64,000 nucleotides of DNA from Tepidamorphaceae bacterium (GCA_028289445.1 JANQPO010000020.1:62001-126000), one strand, 5' to 3'. Shown: positions 1 through 9,355, counted from the stretch's first letter. The notes: generated by a model not told the origin, from the sequence alone. Numbers and translations: made by a program.

Positions 1-113
1 GAAACCACGTAGTGCGACCCATCCGGCAGCGTCCAATAGCCATGCTCGGGCACGTGCTTGGCGCCGGCTAAAAACCGCAAACGTTCTGTGGTTTTCGAAG
101 TCGAGTAGTACAT
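1..113 (-). CDS. Hypothetical protein, N-terminal fragment (SOS-controlled)
   Basis: Only the first 37 codons lie in the window; the gene runs off the left edge. The ATG at 113 opens a frame reading MYYSTSKTTERLRFLAG and continuing without a stop. I do not recognise the family. The start is supported by a sigma70-like promoter and a LexA box immediately upstream (131-164), so it is probably a damage-inducible gene. There is no clear signal peptide in the visible part. Function is unknown. Confidence 0.55.
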   Translation of the reverse strand, partial: MYYSTSKTTERLRFLAGAKHVPEHGYWTLPDGSHYVV

Positions 114-130
114 GAGGTCTCCACAAACGT

Positions 131-164
131 GAACAAAAGTAGAACAAACTGATGAATTTGTCAA
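131..164 (-). promoter_or_regulatory. Promoter with overlapping LexA (SOS) box
   Basis: Read on the minus strand, TTGACA (164-159) is followed by a 17-base spacer and TACTTT (141-136). The direct repeat GAAC-N7-GAAC lies at 131-145 on the plus strand and covers the -10 element. GTTC-N7-GTTC is the established LexA operator of Alphaproteobacteria. The operator ends 17 bases upstream of the ATG at 113, a standard repressor position. Confidence 0.75.
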
Positions 165-243
165 TACTCGGCCCACCATCGTTCGATTTAGATGGAGTCC
201 CACATGGATTGTACTAGTGACCCTTGTCACACAATCGCGTGAA

Positions 244-1023
244 TCAAGCGGTTTGAGCGTCGGTCGCTGTACTGGGCAACATCGCGTTGCTCGCCGTCTC
301 GATGTCCGATTCAAGCCGCTGCATGAACGCGCGCCGGGCGAGGCCAGGCTCAATAGGCGGAAGGATGTGAACCTGGACGGTGCCAGGGTAGCGCAGCCAG
401 CTTCTCCGTGGCCAATAGAGGCCGGAGTTGAGCGCGATTGGCACACAGGGGCACGCGCAGGCCGCGTAGAGATTGGCGACGCCAGGCTTGTAATCGGGCG
501 CAGCACCCGGTGTGCGCCTCGTACCCTCCGGGAAGATCACGATCTGCCGGCCATCGTTGATCGCATCTTGCGCCTCGCGCGTGATCGCCTTCAACGCCTT
601 CATGCCGGCTGCGCGGTCGACAGAGATCATTCCGAATTTCATGAGGTACCAGCCGAACAGCGGGATGCGGGTGAGCTGCTTCTTCAAAATGAAGGTCGGA
701 TAGTCGAAGAGCGGCACAAGAGCCAACGTCTCCCAGGCCGATTGATGCTTCGAGGCGGCGAGATAGCCGCCCGCCGGCAGGTTCTCCAGACCGCGAATGT
801 TGAAGTCGATACCGACGATCAGTTTCGCAAGCCAGATCGTCGACCTGCACCAGGTCTTTACGACGACGAAGAGGGGTCGCGCGGGCAGCACAAACAACGG
901 GACGGACACCAGCAAGAAGAGCAGTGTGTTCACATAGAACGCGACGTTGAACACGGTCGAGCGAACGACCACGCCGATGCCTGCCCTTATCTCCAACTGG
1001 CCTTCGACCTCAACCCGTGTCAT
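244..1023 (-). CDS. plsC: 1-acyl-sn-glycerol-3-phosphate acyltransferase (PlsC family)
   Basis: Makes phosphatidic acid by acylating lysophosphatidic acid at the inner membrane. From the ATG at 1023 the protein has 259 residues. A hydrophobic stretch at about residues 16-55 anchors it. The acyltransferase HX4D/E block is HQSAWE at about 93-98, with Glu as the acidic residue, and the phosphate-binding FPEGTR block is at about 164-169. The frame is open further upstream to 1149, but that would lie wholly inside the preceding gene. The 1023 start overlaps that gene's stop by 14 bases, which suggests translational coupling. Confidence 0.85.
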   Translation of the reverse strand: MTRVEVEGQLEIRAGIGVVVRSTVFNVAFYVNTLLFLLVSVPLFVLPARPLFVVVKTWCRSTIWLAKLIVGIDFNIRGLENLPAGGYLAASKHQSAWETLALVPLFDYPTFILKKQLTRIPLFGWYLMKFGMISVDRAAGMKALKAITREAQDAINDGRQIVIFPEGTRRTPGAAPDYKPGVANLYAACACPCVPIALNSGLYWPRRSWLRYPGTVQVHILPPIEPGLARRAFMQRLESDIETASNAMLPSTATDAQTA

Positions 1024-1585
1024 TGACCCGGTTTCTGACCAGCGCGAAGACATATTTCGCATATTCGGAGAAATAAACACGACCGGCCTGGGGATTGCGC
1101 CACCAGACGTGGTCGCCGGATACGGGTACCGGATAGGCGACGAGGTCATATCCCTGCATCGCGCGCTCGAACTCCATTATGCTGCGCGGCATATGGTAGC
1201 TCGATGTCACGACGACCAGGCGTTGGAAGTCATTCTGCTCACTCCAGATGCGTGCTTGGACGGCATTTCCGATTGTGTCGAGCGCCTCACGATCGATATC
1301 CACACAGCATGAAAAGAGTTCGGCATCGCCGTTGACCACCGCAATGATATCCTCACGCGTCGTCGCCTCGAACACGCCGGTGATGAGCAAACGTTCGCCG
1401 CGACCGTGCTTGAGAAGATCGAGACCGACGGCGATACGGTCCGGTGCGCCGGTCAGAACGATGATGCCGTCGCCGGTGATCGTGTCGGTGGCGATACTCG
1501 CGGTCAGTTGCCGGGTGAAGTGCAAAAAACCACCGATATAGATCGCCACGCCAATCGCCGCGAGCACAAGAAACCGTCGAATCAT
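1010..1585 (-). CDS. YdcF-like DUF218 membrane-anchored protein
   Basis: A protein of about 191 residues with one N-terminal membrane anchor (MIRRFLVLAAIGVAIYIG) followed by a DUF218 (YdcF/SanA-like) domain. Typical family blocks are visible: IIVLTG near the domain start, the central RLLITGV strand and VTSSYHMPRS in the C-terminal half. The family is linked to envelope functions, but the reaction is not known in general. The ATG at 1585 is preferred over the one at 1603 because the anchor then begins at once. It sits between ftsX and plsC on the same strand. Confidence 0.8.
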   Translation of the reverse strand: MIRRFLVLAAIGVAIYIGGFLHFTRQLTASIATDTITGDGIIVLTGAPDRIAVGLDLLKHGRGERLLITGVFEATTREDIIAVVNGDAELFSCCVDIDREALDTIGNAVQARIWSEQNDFQRLVVVTSSYHMPRSIMEFERAMQGYDLVAYPVPVSGDHVWWRNPQAGRVYFSEYAKYVFALVRNRVNDTG

Positions 1586-1646
1586 GGATCGGTTTTCGCA
1601 CACTTACCATGCCCATTCAAAGCCCGGCGCCGACAGTGGCGCGGGG

Positions 1647-2654
1647 CTACTGAAGCGCGTGGAGGTACCGCAGCACCGTGGCGCGTGTCGTCAGTGCGGT
1701 GAGCGCCGTCACCAGACCGACGATCACCGCGATACCGATCAGCGTTATCGTGTCGATGCCGAAATCGCCGATCAGAATGCGGACCTCCGTCGCCTGCTGA
1801 ACGTCCAGCCAGCGTGCGAGCAACGTCGACAAGAAGGTGAGAACCCCGATTGCCGCCAGTCCACCCAATACGCCGGCGCGCAGACCGAGCACCAGGAAAT
1901 GCCTCTGAAACTCCGCGGCTATGAAGTGCTCCGGCGCGCCGACAAAGTGCAAAACCTCGATGACCTCGCGATTGCCGGACATGGTGCCGCGCGTCGCGAA
2001 GACAACGCTTGCGACCATCACCGACAGAACCAGCGCGAACAGCAAACCGCCGATGACCGCGACCGACCGGGCGCCGGTGCGCAAGCGATCGCGCCAGAAC
2101 CTGTGATCGTCGAGGATAGCATTGGGAACCTCGGTTCCCACGGCAATCGCCAAGGCGTCGAGATCGGGCGGATTGAATGGGTCGATGCCGACACGGATGA
2201 GCCGGGGGATCGGCAGTTCGTTGATATCCATGCCGTCGCCAAGCCAGGGCTTGAGCAGGCTTTCCAGATCATCGGCGCTGGTGTCGGTGACGTTTGTTAC
2301 GCCGTCCACACCGGCAGCGATGACAATGACCTGGCGCACCTGGGCATCGAGGTCTTTGGCCGGATCCGGTAGAACCTGAATGGTGACTTCGGTGGAGATG
2401 CGGTCCGTCCAGCGATCGGCCGTGCGCTGCGCCGAGATCATCGTTGCGAAAAACAGGCAGGCCAGAAAACACATGGCGGCAATGACGAATGTCAGCGCCC
2501 TCCCTGCCAGGCCGGTCGATGGAACGATCGGTGTCGCGCGCGCACTCGGAGCCGCAGCGAAATCCGCAGCACCATCCTCGGCCCGGTGAATATGCTGCCC
2601 GGGATGGGTAGCCATCGCCTGTTTGTCGTTCGCCTTGTCCCGCGCCATCGTCAT
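1647..2654 (-). CDS. ftsX: Cell division protein FtsX (ABC permease)
   Basis: Inner-membrane partner of FtsE. In other bacteria this complex links the divisome to peptidoglycan hydrolases. The 335 residues show the expected plan: a cytoplasmic, low-complexity N-terminus of about 50 residues, the first membrane segment (about 52-72), a periplasmic domain (about 75-190) and three further hydrophobic segments in the C-terminal half (FtsX/MacB fold). It starts 4 bases after the ftsE stop, so the pair is co-transcribed. The N-terminal start is not certain, because a second ATG lies two codons in. Confidence 0.9.
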   Translation of the reverse strand: MTMARDKANDKQAMATHPGQHIHRAEDGAADFAAAPSARATPIVPSTGLAGRALTFVIAAMCFLACLFFATMISAQRTADRWTDRISTEVTIQVLPDPAKDLDAQVRQVIVIAAGVDGVTNVTDTSADDLESLLKPWLGDGMDINELPIPRLIRVGIDPFNPPDLDALAIAVGTEVPNAILDDHRFWRDRLRTGARSVAVIGGLLFALVLSVMVASVVFATRGTMSGNREVIEVLHFVGAPEHFIAAEFQRHFLVLGLRAGVLGGLAAIGVLTFLSTLLARWLDVQQATEVRILIGDFGIDTITLIGIAVIVGLVTALTALTTRATVLRYLHALQ

Positions 2655-2658
2655 CGGC

Positions 2659-3327
2659 TTATTGGTAGATGTTCAAGCGCCGATCGTTCAGCACCATGCG
2701 CGGCGCTTCGAACTGATCCATCAGGCTGGTGTCGTGGGTTGCAACGACGATCGTCGTGCCGAGCTTGTTCAACTCCAGGAAGAGACGCATCAATCGGCGC
2801 GCCAATTGCGGATCGACATTGCCGGTCGGCTCGTCGGCTAATAGCAGTTCCGGCTGCCCAATCACGGCTCTGGCGATCGCCGCGCGCTGTTTCTCCCCGC
2901 CAGATAGAACCGGCGGCAGGATGTGCATGCGGTCGCCGAGCCCGACCCACTTCAAAAGCTCAACCACATCGTCACGGTACTCGCGGAACGGACGACCCGT
3001 CACGCGAAGCGGAAGTGCCACGTTCTCGAACGTCGACAAGTGATCGAGGAGCCGGAATTCTTGGAACACGATGCCGACACGGCCGCGCAAAAGCGCAAGA
3101 TCGCGGTTATGAAGCGACGATACATCCTCGTCAAAAATGGAAACCAGCCCACGGGTCGGGCGAATCGACATCAAAATCAGGCTCAAAAGAGACGTCTTGC
3201 CGGCACCAGACGGTCCGGTCAGGAAATGGAAGGAGCCGGGCTCGAGATCGAAGCTGATATCGCTTAGGATCTCCGGCCCTCCGCCGTAGCGCAATCCGAC
3301 GTTTTCAAAGCGTACCACGGGTGACAT
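2659..3327 (-). CDS. ftsE: Cell division ATP-binding protein FtsE
   Basis: ABC-type ATPase that pairs with FtsX. It carries Walker A GPSGAGKTS, the signature LSGGEKQR, Walker B LLLADEPTGN and the switch His in ATHD. FtsE proteins begin with a strand like VVRFENVGLRYG almost directly after Met, so the ATG at 3327 (MSPVVRFENV) is chosen over the upstream ATG at 3363. Length is 222 residues, normal for FtsE. It is divergent from the zinc-ribbon gene at 3511. Confidence 0.92.
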   Translation of the reverse strand: MSPVVRFENVGLRYGGGPEILSDISFDLEPGSFHFLTGPSGAGKTSLLSLILMSIRPTRGLVSIFDEDVSSLHNRDLALLRGRVGIVFQEFRLLDHLSTFENVALPLRVTGRPFREYRDDVVELLKWVGLGDRMHILPPVLSGGEKQRAAIARAVIGQPELLLADEPTGNVDPQLARRLMRLFLELNKLGTTIVVATHDTSLMDQFEAPRMVLNDRRLNIYQ

Positions 3328-3510
3328 CCGATTCGGTTGTCGACAGTGGCCGAACCTGGCCATCTCGCAACAAGGATACCATGACCGTCGTCATGCTTAA
3401 TGCGGGATTAACGGTCTAACTCAGACAAGCAAAGTTGCGGGATGCCGAGGTTTATAAGGCCTTAACCAAATTCACGCCACTGTCCGGCAAACGAGCCGAG
3501 GGTCTGCTGC

Positions 3511-4278
3511 GTGATTCTCAACTGCCCCGCCTGCGAGACCTCCTACGAGGTGCCCGATACTGCCATCGGTCCAGAAGGGCGCCATGTCGCCTGCGCGCGC
3601 TGCAATCATCGTTGGCGGGCGACCTTCGCACACACAACGCCGCAGGCTGACGAGCCGGTTCTCGACGACGAAGAGGACATTAGTCCGCCATCGCAATTGG
3701 TCGACGAGATCGACACGTTCGATCCGCCGATCGAGTTTCAGGATCTCGAGACCGCCGCGCGACACAACGATTTTGAGGATTCAGGGCTTAGCAGCCATCG
3801 CGTCATCGTCAAACGTAAGAAGCAAAAATCGCTCGTCTCGGGTCATGCCGTGTTCGTCGGGCTGGCGATTGGCCTGCTGGGCGCCGGCATTTGGCTGCGA
3901 GAGCCGATCGTGCGCGCCGTTCCGCAAACGGCGGCGCTGTTCGAATTGGTCGGTCTGGAAGTCAACCTGGTCGGGCTTGACTTCCAGGATCTCGCCTGGG
4001 AGCGCGAGGTCGAGAACGGAACGCCGGTTCTCATCATCTCCGGCCGCATCGTGAACGTCAGCGACGTGGGCGCTTATGTTCCGGCGGTAAAGCTGTCCCT
4101 GCTCACCGGCGAGAAGGACGAGTTGTTCTCCTGGGTGACCGAACCAGAGGCGCGGACGCTGGAAGCCGGCACGGCGGTCGACTTCGCCGCAAGACTTGCG
4201 TCACCGCCGGATGAAGCGACAAATGTTATGGTTCGCTTCACGCCACGCCAGCGCGTGACAATTGGGATGAATCAATGA
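3511..4278 (+). CDS. MJ0042-type zinc-ribbon / DUF3426-like membrane protein
   Basis: Starts with GTG. The N-terminus is a four-cysteine zinc ribbon (Cys5, Cys8, Cys28, Cys31) of the MJ0042 type, followed by an acidic linker, one membrane segment at about 111-129 and a C-terminal domain resembling DUF3426 (about 150-255) that would face the periplasm. Its role is unknown; a structural or sensing job linking cytoplasm and periplasm is a guess. It overlaps hpt by 4 bases (ATGA), and this zinc-ribbon/hpt/ftsEX neighbourhood recurs in Hyphomicrobiales. Confidence 0.8.
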   Translation: MILNCPACETSYEVPDTAIGPEGRHVACARCNHRWRATFAHTTPQADEPVLDDEEDISPPSQLVDEIDTFDPPIEFQDLETAARHNDFEDSGLSSHRVIVKRKKQKSLVSGHAVFVGLAIGLLGAGIWLREPIVRAVPQTAALFELVGLEVNLVGLDFQDLAWEREVENGTPVLIISGRIVNVSDVGAYVPAVKLSLLTGEKDELFSWVTEPEARTLEAGTAVDFAARLASPPDEATNVMVRFTPRQRVTIGMNQ

Positions 4279-4841
4279 GCCATCTCATGGCCTCAGGACA
4301 ACGCATCGAAATCCTGTTCGACGCCGAGACCATTACCGAGCGCAACCGGGCGCTTGCCCGCGACATCAAGGCGCTCGACCCAGAACGGCTTCTGGTCATT
4401 GCGGTCTTGAAGGGGAGCTTCATTTTCGCGGCCGATCTGGTGCGCGCCATGCATGAGATCGGACTGGCACCCGAGGTCGAGTTCATGCATCTGTCGAGCT
4501 ATCGCGAAAGCACGGTGTCGACCGGTCAGGTCGAAATCCTACGCGATGTCGAAAGCGATATTCGCGGCCGAGACGTAATCTTGATCGATGATATCCTGGA
4601 ATCCGGCCGCACTCTCGCGTTTGCCAAGGACTTGATGGTGGCGCGTGGTGCAAAGCGTGTGATGACTTGCGTTCTTTTGGAGAAACCGGGCAAACGAGCG
4701 ACGGATATCGATGCCGATCTTATCGGTTTTGAGTGTCCGGACCGATTTGTCGTTGGTTACGGTATGGACATGGCGCATTCCTTCCGCCAGCTGCCATTCG
4801 TTGGATATGTCGTGCGCCAGGACGGCGACGACAGCGCCTGA
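4275..4841 (+). CDS. hpt: Hypoxanthine phosphoribosyltransferase
   Basis: Purine salvage enzyme converting hypoxanthine (and guanine) plus PRPP to the nucleotide. The PRPP-binding loop VILIDDILESGRT is at about residues 101-113, with the substrate loop LKGSFIF at about 45-51 and the dinucleotide-like SSYRES loop at about 74-79. The length of 188 residues is normal. It is coupled to the upstream zinc-ribbon gene by a 4-base overlap and followed after 18 bases by the response-regulator gene. Confidence 0.92.
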   Translation: MSHLMASGQRIEILFDAETITERNRALARDIKALDPERLLVIAVLKGSFIFAADLVRAMHEIGLAPEVEFMHLSSYRESTVSTGQVEILRDVESDIRGRDVILIDDILESGRTLAFAKDLMVARGAKRVMTCVLLEKPGKRATDIDADLIGFECPDRFVVGYGMDMAHSFRQLPFVGYVVRQDGDDSA

Positions 4842-4859
4842 CTTAAGGCGTGACAGGGA

Positions 4860-5237
4860 ATGGCGCACATTCTGATCGCGGACGATGAGCCGGATGTTCG
4901 CGCCTTTGTCCGGCGCGGTCTCATGCTCGACGGTCACACAATCGAGGCCGTAGAGGACGGCGGGGCAGCACTTCAGGCGATCCGGCTGAGCAACCCACCG
5001 TTCGATCTCGTTCTCTCAGACATCAAGATGCCGATCATGGACGGCATTCAGCTGGCGCTCGCCATAGCGCAGGACTGGCCTGATCTGCCGATACTGCTGA
5101 TGACCGGATTCGCCGATCAACGCGAGCGGGCGCATGGGCTCGACGACCTCATCATCGATGTCTTGCAGAAACCGTTCACGCTCGACGTGCTACGCGGCAC
5201 GGTTGCGCGAGCGCTTGCCGGCTCAGCCGGTCAGTAA
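4860..5237 (+). CDS. CpdR-like single-domain response regulator
   Basis: A stand-alone receiver domain of 125 residues with no output domain. The acidic pocket is DDE (about 8-10), the phospho-acceptor is Asp54 in LSDIKMP, the switch Thr82 sits in MTGF and the conserved Lys104 in LQKPF. Size and sequence resemble CpdR, which in Caulobacter and rhizobia controls ClpXP-dependent proteolysis in the cell cycle. I leave the symbol out because orthology cannot be shown here. Its last 7 bases overlap the end of the convergent DUF4175 gene. Confidence 0.8.
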   Translation: MAHILIADDEPDVRAFVRRGLMLDGHTIEAVEDGGAALQAIRLSNPPFDLVLSDIKMPIMDGIQLALAIAQDWPDLPILLMTGFADQRERAHGLDDLIIDVLQKPFTLDVLRGTVARALAGSAGQ

Positions 5238-7753
5238 GGCGTAATCAGCCGCTCTAGATAGTCACGCTCGATCTTCGGGCGCTGCGGCTCGCTGAGCCGT
5301 CGGCGGAGTTCTTGAAGGATTTCGCGGGCGCGCTGGACATCGATCTCGTCGGGTACCTTAACCGTATTGCCGAGATCGGGTCCTTCGGTCCGTTGCGGCC
5401 GGCCCAGAGGATCGCGCTGGCTGAGCGGATTGCCGTTTTCACCGTCTTGACCTTCCGCTTCCATCATCGATTCCATCATGCTTTGGGTACCGGCGCGCAA
5501 GTTGGAAAGCGCCTCGCCCTGGTCGCCAACCGCCTGGCCCGGCTGTTCGCCGCGTAGATTGCCTTCAGCTCGGCCCATGGCCTCGCCCGCCTGACCAAGG
5601 CTTTCGTTATTGCCCATGCCCATCTCGCCGAGCTGGCGCATGAGCTCTTCAAGCTGTTCACGCAGCGCCTGTTGGCCCTGGCCGAGCTGATTCAGTTGAT
5701 CCTGAAGCGATTGTCCAAGCCCTTGACCGGGTTGTTGTTGCTGGCCGGGCTGACCTTGCTGAGGCTCACCGTTTTGCGGTCCCTGCTGATCGAGCCGGAA
5801 GGTCTGGTCCATCAGCTCCTGCTGTCGCTGGATCATCTCCTGCAACTGCTGGAGCGCTTCCGACATCTGGCCGTCGCCCTGCATGTTCTGAGGCATGCGT
5901 CGTGCATTACGCAGGTTCTCCATCATGCGCTGCATTTCCGCGAGCAGTTGCCTCGCGGCGTCTCGGGCGCCCGACCGCGCCATGTTTTCGATCTGATCGA
6001 GCATCCGGTCGAGATCCTGGCTCGACAGCATCTGCGAGGGATCCATGGGCGGCATTTCGGCGCCCTGAGGCATCTGCTCGGCATTTTCGGCCAGTTCCCG
6101 CAGGAAATCGGCCATCGCTTGGCGCAGTTCGGACATCAGACGTTCGATCTCAGCATCCGATGCGCCGTCCTCGAGCGCGTCCATGAGGGCCTGCTGGGCA
6201 TCTCTGAGCCGGCGTTCGGCAACCGAGAGATCGCCGTCCTCGATATAGAGCGCGATATCCCAGAGATAGCCGACCAGATCGCGCAACTCGTCGTCAGTGT
6301 CGGCATTTTGCAGCCGCCAATAGGCGGAGCGCAAAAGCAGATAATGATTGGTGTCGTCGAAGAACCGGTCGGCGCCGTAAGACAGAGCGTCGAGTGCCGT
6401 CGTGACGGGCACGATCGCATCGCCATTAAGCGCCAACACGCGACGTTGCTCGACGATCGCGCGGGCAAGCGGGTTGTGGAAGGTGCGCTCCGGCAGGGTC
6501 ATGAGGTGCTGTTCGGAACGCCCGATCTGCCCAGCCTCGTCCGTCGCCCTGAGGGTCAAACTTACCTGCGATCCAGCCCACGGGTGCGCTTGTAGATCGC
6601 GGGTCGTGCTGGCCTCGCCGTCGCGCACGCGGGCCTGCGGCAGCATCAGCGGAAGTTCCGGCGCCTCGAACAGTGGACGGCCAGCGTCGCCATTCGGCGC
6701 GATCTGCTCGATTTCGGCCTCGGCGGCGGTCACGCCATAGTCGTCGCGGAGAAAATAGGACAGGGTCAACGCACCGCTGATGGCCTGTTGCGGCGGCTCC
6801 AAGAAGGCGATCTCCGGCGGCGTATCCGGCACGATGTCGAAGGCCCAGGCGCGGATCTCCTGTCCCTCGGCCAAGAGCCGAAACGCCGTTGAAGTTTCGA
6901 CTTCGGTCTCAAACGTCGCCGGTGCGACAGCGTTCGCAGTTGCCGTCAGGCGCCCAGCCTCGATCTGGGTCACATCGCCCTGGTCGCCGCTGACCAGTTC
7001 GACGCCATCGCCGGGTGTGACACGGATCGTGAGAACACTATTTTGCGGGACCGAATATCGATGCGCCGACGCATCCAGCGTGTCTTCGTCACCCGCTTGC
7101 GATTGAGTCAGGAAAAGCGGCGGCTCGCCGGTGTAGACAGGCGGCGTGACCCAGGCATCGATGCGCTTGGCCTCCGACACAGGTGTCGCGAACCGCGGGT
7201 CGACCATCGCACGCAGCCGATCGCCGGCATCGCCCTGTGCGAAGAGCACCGCGATAAAGAGCAGCAGCGCCGGCACAATGCGGAGCGCCCAGGGATCGGA
7301 TCTAGCGATATTGGGTTCGAAACGGCCGGTTTTTGCGGCGCGGACAGCGTCGCGGGCGCGCTCTACATGCGCCGCCCACAGCCGCTTGCCTTCGACGTCG
7401 TTCGGATCGGCCGAGTGATGGTCGGCCAGCGTTTCAACCGGCCTGTGCACGAAACGCGAGCGCTCTTCGACCCGCCGGCGTGCTTCCGCATCGCTCGGCG
7501 CTCGATAATGACGCAGCGGGACAAGGCTAAAGAGCAGGCCGGCAGCGGCTAGAACAGTCGCACCGATAGCAATCGGTGCCGGCAGGACTTGCCACAAACC
7601 GAAGAGGGCGAGCGCGACGACGAAGGCCACCGCGGACAGGAATGGCGTGAGCACAACGGCCAAGCGCTCGACCGCCATGACCCGCCGCGCACGCGCAACG
7701 GTGCGGGAAAGCGCCGGCGTCATTCCGGTCGTGTCGTCCCGGGACTTGCTCAA
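5231..7753 (-). CDS. DUF4175 (TIGR02302) family membrane protein
   Basis: A large protein of 840 residues. The N-terminus has two or three closely spaced hydrophobic segments (about 35-85) and another at about 150-168, followed by a long extramembrane region. The C-terminal third (about 550-780) is very rich in Gln, Met, Glu and Gly, with runs such as GQPGQQQQPGQ and many predicted helical repeats. This matches the alphaproteobacterial TIGR02302/DUF4175 family, whose function is unknown. It lies downstream of lysA on the same strand, 111 bases away, a common neighbourhood for the family. Confidence 0.85.
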   Translation of the reverse strand: MSKSRDDTTGMTPALSRTVARARRVMAVERLAVVLTPFLSAVAFVVALALFGLWQVLPAPIAIGATVLAAAGLLFSLVPLRHYRAPSDAEARRRVEERSRFVHRPVETLADHHSADPNDVEGKRLWAAHVERARDAVRAAKTGRFEPNIARSDPWALRIVPALLLFIAVLFAQGDAGDRLRAMVDPRFATPVSEAKRIDAWVTPPVYTGEPPLFLTQSQAGDEDTLDASAHRYSVPQNSVLTIRVTPGDGVELVSGDQGDVTQIEAGRLTATANAVAPATFETEVETSTAFRLLAEGQEIRAWAFDIVPDTPPEIAFLEPPQQAISGALTLSYFLRDDYGVTAAEAEIEQIAPNGDAGRPLFEAPELPLMLPQARVRDGEASTTRDLQAHPWAGSQVSLTLRATDEAGQIGRSEQHLMTLPERTFHNPLARAIVEQRRVLALNGDAIVPVTTALDALSYGADRFFDDTNHYLLLRSAYWRLQNADTDDELRDLVGYLWDIALYIEDGDLSVAERRLRDAQQALMDALEDGASDAEIERLMSELRQAMADFLRELAENAEQMPQGAEMPPMDPSQMLSSQDLDRMLDQIENMARSGARDAARQLLAEMQRMMENLRNARRMPQNMQGDGQMSEALQQLQEMIQRQQELMDQTFRLDQQGPQNGEPQQGQPGQQQQPGQGLGQSLQDQLNQLGQGQQALREQLEELMRQLGEMGMGNNESLGQAGEAMGRAEGNLRGEQPGQAVGDQGEALSNLRAGTQSMMESMMEAEGQDGENGNPLSQRDPLGRPQRTEGPDLGNTVKVPDEIDVQRAREILQELRRRLSEPQRPKIERDYLERLITPY

Positions 7754-7864
7754 ATCGCGCCCTTCGGTTGCTCGCGCCTATCCTAACAGATGGGGCGTTT
7801 GGCGCCAGCGCCAAGAGCGTCGCACCAGCCAGCAGTCTAACACAATCGCGCGAGTAGGTCCTTG

Positions 7865-9133
7865 CTAGCCGAGCCAAGGGGGCATGGAATCGAGCCCGAT
7901 CAGTGCATCGTGGTCCTGTCGCGGCCGCACCGCGTGATAGGCCGAGCCGTTAACCAGAACCTCCGGGACGAGCAGCCGGCTGTTGTAGGTGCTTGATTGA
8001 ACGGCGCCATAAGCACCAGCCGACAGGACGGCGAGCAACGCGCCGCTTCTCGTTTCCGTCAGCGCCCGATCCTGAGCCAGGAAATCGCCCGATTCGCAAA
8101 CCGGTCCGACAATGTCCGCAACGATCTCGGCGGCGCCCGCTTCCGGCTGTGTCACCGGAATGATGTCGTGATGGGCATCGTAGAGCGTTGGCCGAATGAG
8201 GTCGTTCATGGCCGCGTCGACGATCACGAACGTCCGGTCGCCGGCTTCCTTCACGTAGAGCACCTCGGTGACGAGGATCCCGGCATTGCCGGCGATCAGC
8301 CGGCCCGGTTCGAACAGCACGGTGCAATCAAGCTGCTGGACGTGCCGCTTCACGACGTCAGCATAGGCGGCCGGCAAGGGCGGCGGTTCGCTGCCGCCGC
8401 CATAGGGGATACCGAGTCCGCCGCCCAAGTCGATATGTTTGATCGCGTGGCCGTCGGCCTTCAGCGACAGCACCAGGTCGGTCAGCCGGTCGAACGCCGC
8501 ATCGAACGGCGCCAGTTCGGTGATCTGGCTACCGATATGCATGTCGACGCCCACCGGCTCGATGCCCGGAAACGCTGCCGCCTTGGCATAGAGCCGCTTG
8601 GCGTCGGCAAACGGCACGCCGAACTTGTTGTGGGCGAGGCCGGTGGCGATCTTTTTGTGGGTCCGGGGATCGACATCCGGGTTGATGCGAAACGAAACCG
8701 GCGCGGTGCGCCCCATCTCGGTCGCGACCTCGGACAACAGTTCTAGTTCCGGCTCGGACTCAACGTTGATCGACAGGATGTCCGCCTCAACTGCTGCCTT
8801 AAGCTCCTGGCGCGACTTGCCAATGCCGGAAAAGACGATGCGCTTTGGTGAGATGCCGGCGGCAAGAGCGCGGCGAAGCTCGCCCTCCGAGACGACATCG
8901 GCGCCTGAGCCCAAATCGGCGAGCGTCCGCAATACTGCTTGGTTGGAATTCGCCTTCATGGCGTAGCAGATCAGGGTGTCGATACCCGCATAGGGCTCCT
9001 GAAACACCCGATAATGGCGCTCCAGCGTAGCCGTCGAATAGCAGTAGAACGGCGTGCCGACATCGGCCGCGATGTCGACCAGCGACACGTCTTCGGCGAA
9101 GAGCACGCCGTCGCGATAGGTGAAATGGTGCAT
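7865..9133 (-). CDS. lysA: Diaminopimelate decarboxylase
   Basis: Last step of lysine synthesis: PLP-dependent decarboxylation of meso-diaminopimelate. The 422 residues have the alanine-racemase-like barrel, with the PLP lysine at about Lys60 (YAMKANSN). The second domain carries the glycine-rich phosphate loop GGGLG, EPGR and the catalytic-site CESGD. The order argH - small lipoprotein - lysA on one strand is typical of Proteobacteria. It starts 18 bases after the lipoprotein stop. Confidence 0.95.
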   Translation of the reverse strand: MHHFTYRDGVLFAEDVSLVDIAADVGTPFYCYSTATLERHYRVFQEPYAGIDTLICYAMKANSNQAVLRTLADLGSGADVVSEGELRRALAAGISPKRIVFSGIGKSRQELKAAVEADILSINVESEPELELLSEVATEMGRTAPVSFRINPDVDPRTHKKIATGLAHNKFGVPFADAKRLYAKAAAFPGIEPVGVDMHIGSQITELAPFDAAFDRLTDLVLSLKADGHAIKHIDLGGGLGIPYGGGSEPPPLPAAYADVVKRHVQQLDCTVLFEPGRLIAGNAGILVTEVLYVKEAGDRTFVIVDAAMNDLIRPTLYDAHHDIIPVTQPEAGAAEIVADIVGPVCESGDFLAQDRALTETRSGALLAVLSAGAYGAVQSSTYNSRLLVPEVLVNGSAYHAVRPRQDHDALIGLDSMPPWLG

Positions 9134-9151
9134 GGCCGCCCCGGAAATCGC

Positions 9152-9355
9152 CTAGAGCAGACCGTCCAGGATGAAGGGGCGATCCGGGTTGACCGCCCTT
9201 GGTCCGGGCTTGACGACCTCGTTCTCGGCAATTGGCGGCGGCTTGGGTGCACCGGGCGGATGTTGTAGCGCACCTCGCCGTCCGCACGCGGACACCGCCA
9301 AGCACAACGCCAGCCCCAGCGCCACCATACGCAATCCTGGTCGCGTGTCTGCCAC
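9152..9355 (-). CDS. lptM: LptM-like small lipoprotein
   Basis: A 67-residue lipoprotein. The GTG at 9355 has a good ribosome site (GGAAAGGATG) just upstream. The signal peptide runs over VALGLALCLAVSA to lipobox VSAC, so Cys24 is the likely lipidated residue, followed by GRRGALQHPPGAP and a proline-rich tail. Such tiny lipoproteins beside lysA/argH or dapF are the YifL/LptM family, which in E. coli helps the LPS translocon LptD mature. The function here is by family and context only. Confidence 0.75.
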   Translation of the reverse strand: MADTRPGLRMVALGLALCLAVSACGRRGALQHPPGAPKPPPIAENEVVKPGPRAVNPDRPFILDGLL

